64,000 nt of DNA from Mixophyes australis. Its lineage: Eukaryota > Chordata > Amphibia > Anura > Limnodynastidae. Below the pieces are notes generated by a model. That model was not told the origin of the DNA and did not search any database. It saw only the letters and a program-made list of their open reading frames with translations. The stretch covers positions 191,517,850 to 191,581,849 of the forward strand of contig JAVHZZ010000006.1 in the NCBI GenBank assembly GCA_036250195.1, given 5' to 3'. Below, piece after piece: positions 63,172 to 64,000 of the stretch. Each line of letters opens with the position of its first letter. Within the stretch, counting starts at the first letter, position 1. The position numbers and the translations under genes were made by a program.

Positions 63172-64000
63172 GGGCCGCCGAGAGGGGGGGGGGAGTGGGT
63201 ACTAATTACCCAGGCCCGGGCATGCCAGTGGGGCTGGCCCAGGCCCTCACTCCCCACAGTTTTTTTTTTTTGCCTTTTTTTCTGTTGCAGCTTTTTTTGG
63301 GGGGGGAGTAGGGGGGTTTGCGGTTGCGAACGGGTTCAGGGCTTGGCCATTTTGTTGGTGGGGGAAGCAGGGTAGTAAAAAATAAATAAATAATTAAAAA
63401 AAAAATACATATACTCATGTGAACGTGGCGCCGGCGTCCCTCCTCCTTCCTCTCTGCTCTGTTTACACTAAATGTCAGGCGTGACGTCATCAAGTCACGC
63501 CCAACATTCAGTAATGAGCTGCGCAGAGAGGACCAAGACAGAAGCAAGAAGAGAGAAGACAGAAGAGGAGAGAAGAAAGAAGCTAATAGACAGGTAAGTC
63601 AAAAAAGGGAGAAGAGCAAAAAAGCACAGTAAAGAGGGGGGAGAGAGAGGCACAGTATGAGGGAAAGGGGGGAAAGAGAGGCACAGTATGAGGAAAAAGG
63701 TTGGGGAGAGAGGCTCAGTATGAGAAAAAGGGGGGAGGTTCAGTATGAGGAAAAAGGGGGGGAGAGAGACACGGTATGAGGAATAAGGGGGAGAGAGGCA
63801 CAGCATGAGAAAAAAGGGGGGAGAGAGGCACAGCATGAGAAAAAAGGGGAGAGAGGCACAGTATGAGGAAGGGGGGGAGAGGCACAGTATGAGGGAAAAT
63901 GGGGGGAGAGGCACAGTATGAGGAAAAAAGGGGGGAGAAGCACAGCATGAGAAAAAAGGGGGGAGAGGCACAGCATGAGAAAAAGGGGGGGTGCACAGCA
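63172..64000. mobile_element. Element running off the right edge, with internal array
   Basis: Begins near GGGGCCGCCGAGAGGGGGGG. From about 63640 to the edge it consists of 30-33-bp units AGGCACAGTATGAGGAAAAA plus G-runs. The plan (GC-rich end, internal purine-rich minisatellite) parallels the hAT-like element at 55524. The right end lies outside the window. Confidence 0.5.

Noticed and set aside
63495..63996. Phe/Pro/Ser-rich open frames at the right edge
   Set aside because: Translations of the AGGCACAGTATGAGG array; low complexity only.

Overview
The window is eukaryotic, vertebrate, and very probably from a frog. It contains one multi-exon gene with GT/AG introns, set in DNA dominated by short palindromic DNA transposons, hAT relics, tRNA-derived SINEs ending in (GATGAT)n, L2/CR1-like and L1-like LINE fragments and minisatellites, a mix typical of anuran genomes. 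The species cannot be named from sequence alone.

The only gene I can support is map3k14 (NF-kappaB-inducing kinase, NIK) on the minus strand. I resolved 15 coding exons between 31465 (ATG) and 17004 (stop). Every intron has a GT donor and an AG acceptor, all phases agree, and the spliced frame is 2,556 nt (851 residues plus stop). Landmarks are the TRAF3-binding ISIIAQ motif, a basic patch, a full kinase domain (glycine loop, AAK lysine, [17 protein letters not shown]) and the conserved C-terminal domain. The first coding exon has 20 nt of 5' UTR and an in-frame stop 18 nt upstream of the ATG, so at least one noncoding exon lies at higher coordinates. A tentative candidate is at 44463-44740, with a CCAAT box and a kappaB-like site upstream.

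Layout: 1-17003 is DNA downstream of map3k14 with repeats and no recognised gene. 17004-31485 is the coding part of map3k14. 31486-64000 is upstream DNA, probably a long first intron plus flank. It holds nested transposons (46.4-52.3 kb), a 3.4-kb hAT-like element with perfect 8-bp target duplications (55524-58960), a 0.7-kb minisatellite (40078-40770), SINEs, a decayed Ty3/Gypsy pol fragment, and an element running off the right edge.

The most striking observation is in intron 6. Its first 54 nt, including the 5' splice site itself, is the first unit of a 44-copy, 2,376-bp minisatellite (25868-28243). Every unit carries a donor-like GAG|GTGAGA, so the authentic donor is followed by a ladder of 43 decoy donors. 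In the frame of exon 6 a stop codon lies 31-33 nt into unit 1, so use of any decoy would produce a premature stop in the kinase domain. This could tune NIK output, but that is inference and needs RNA data.
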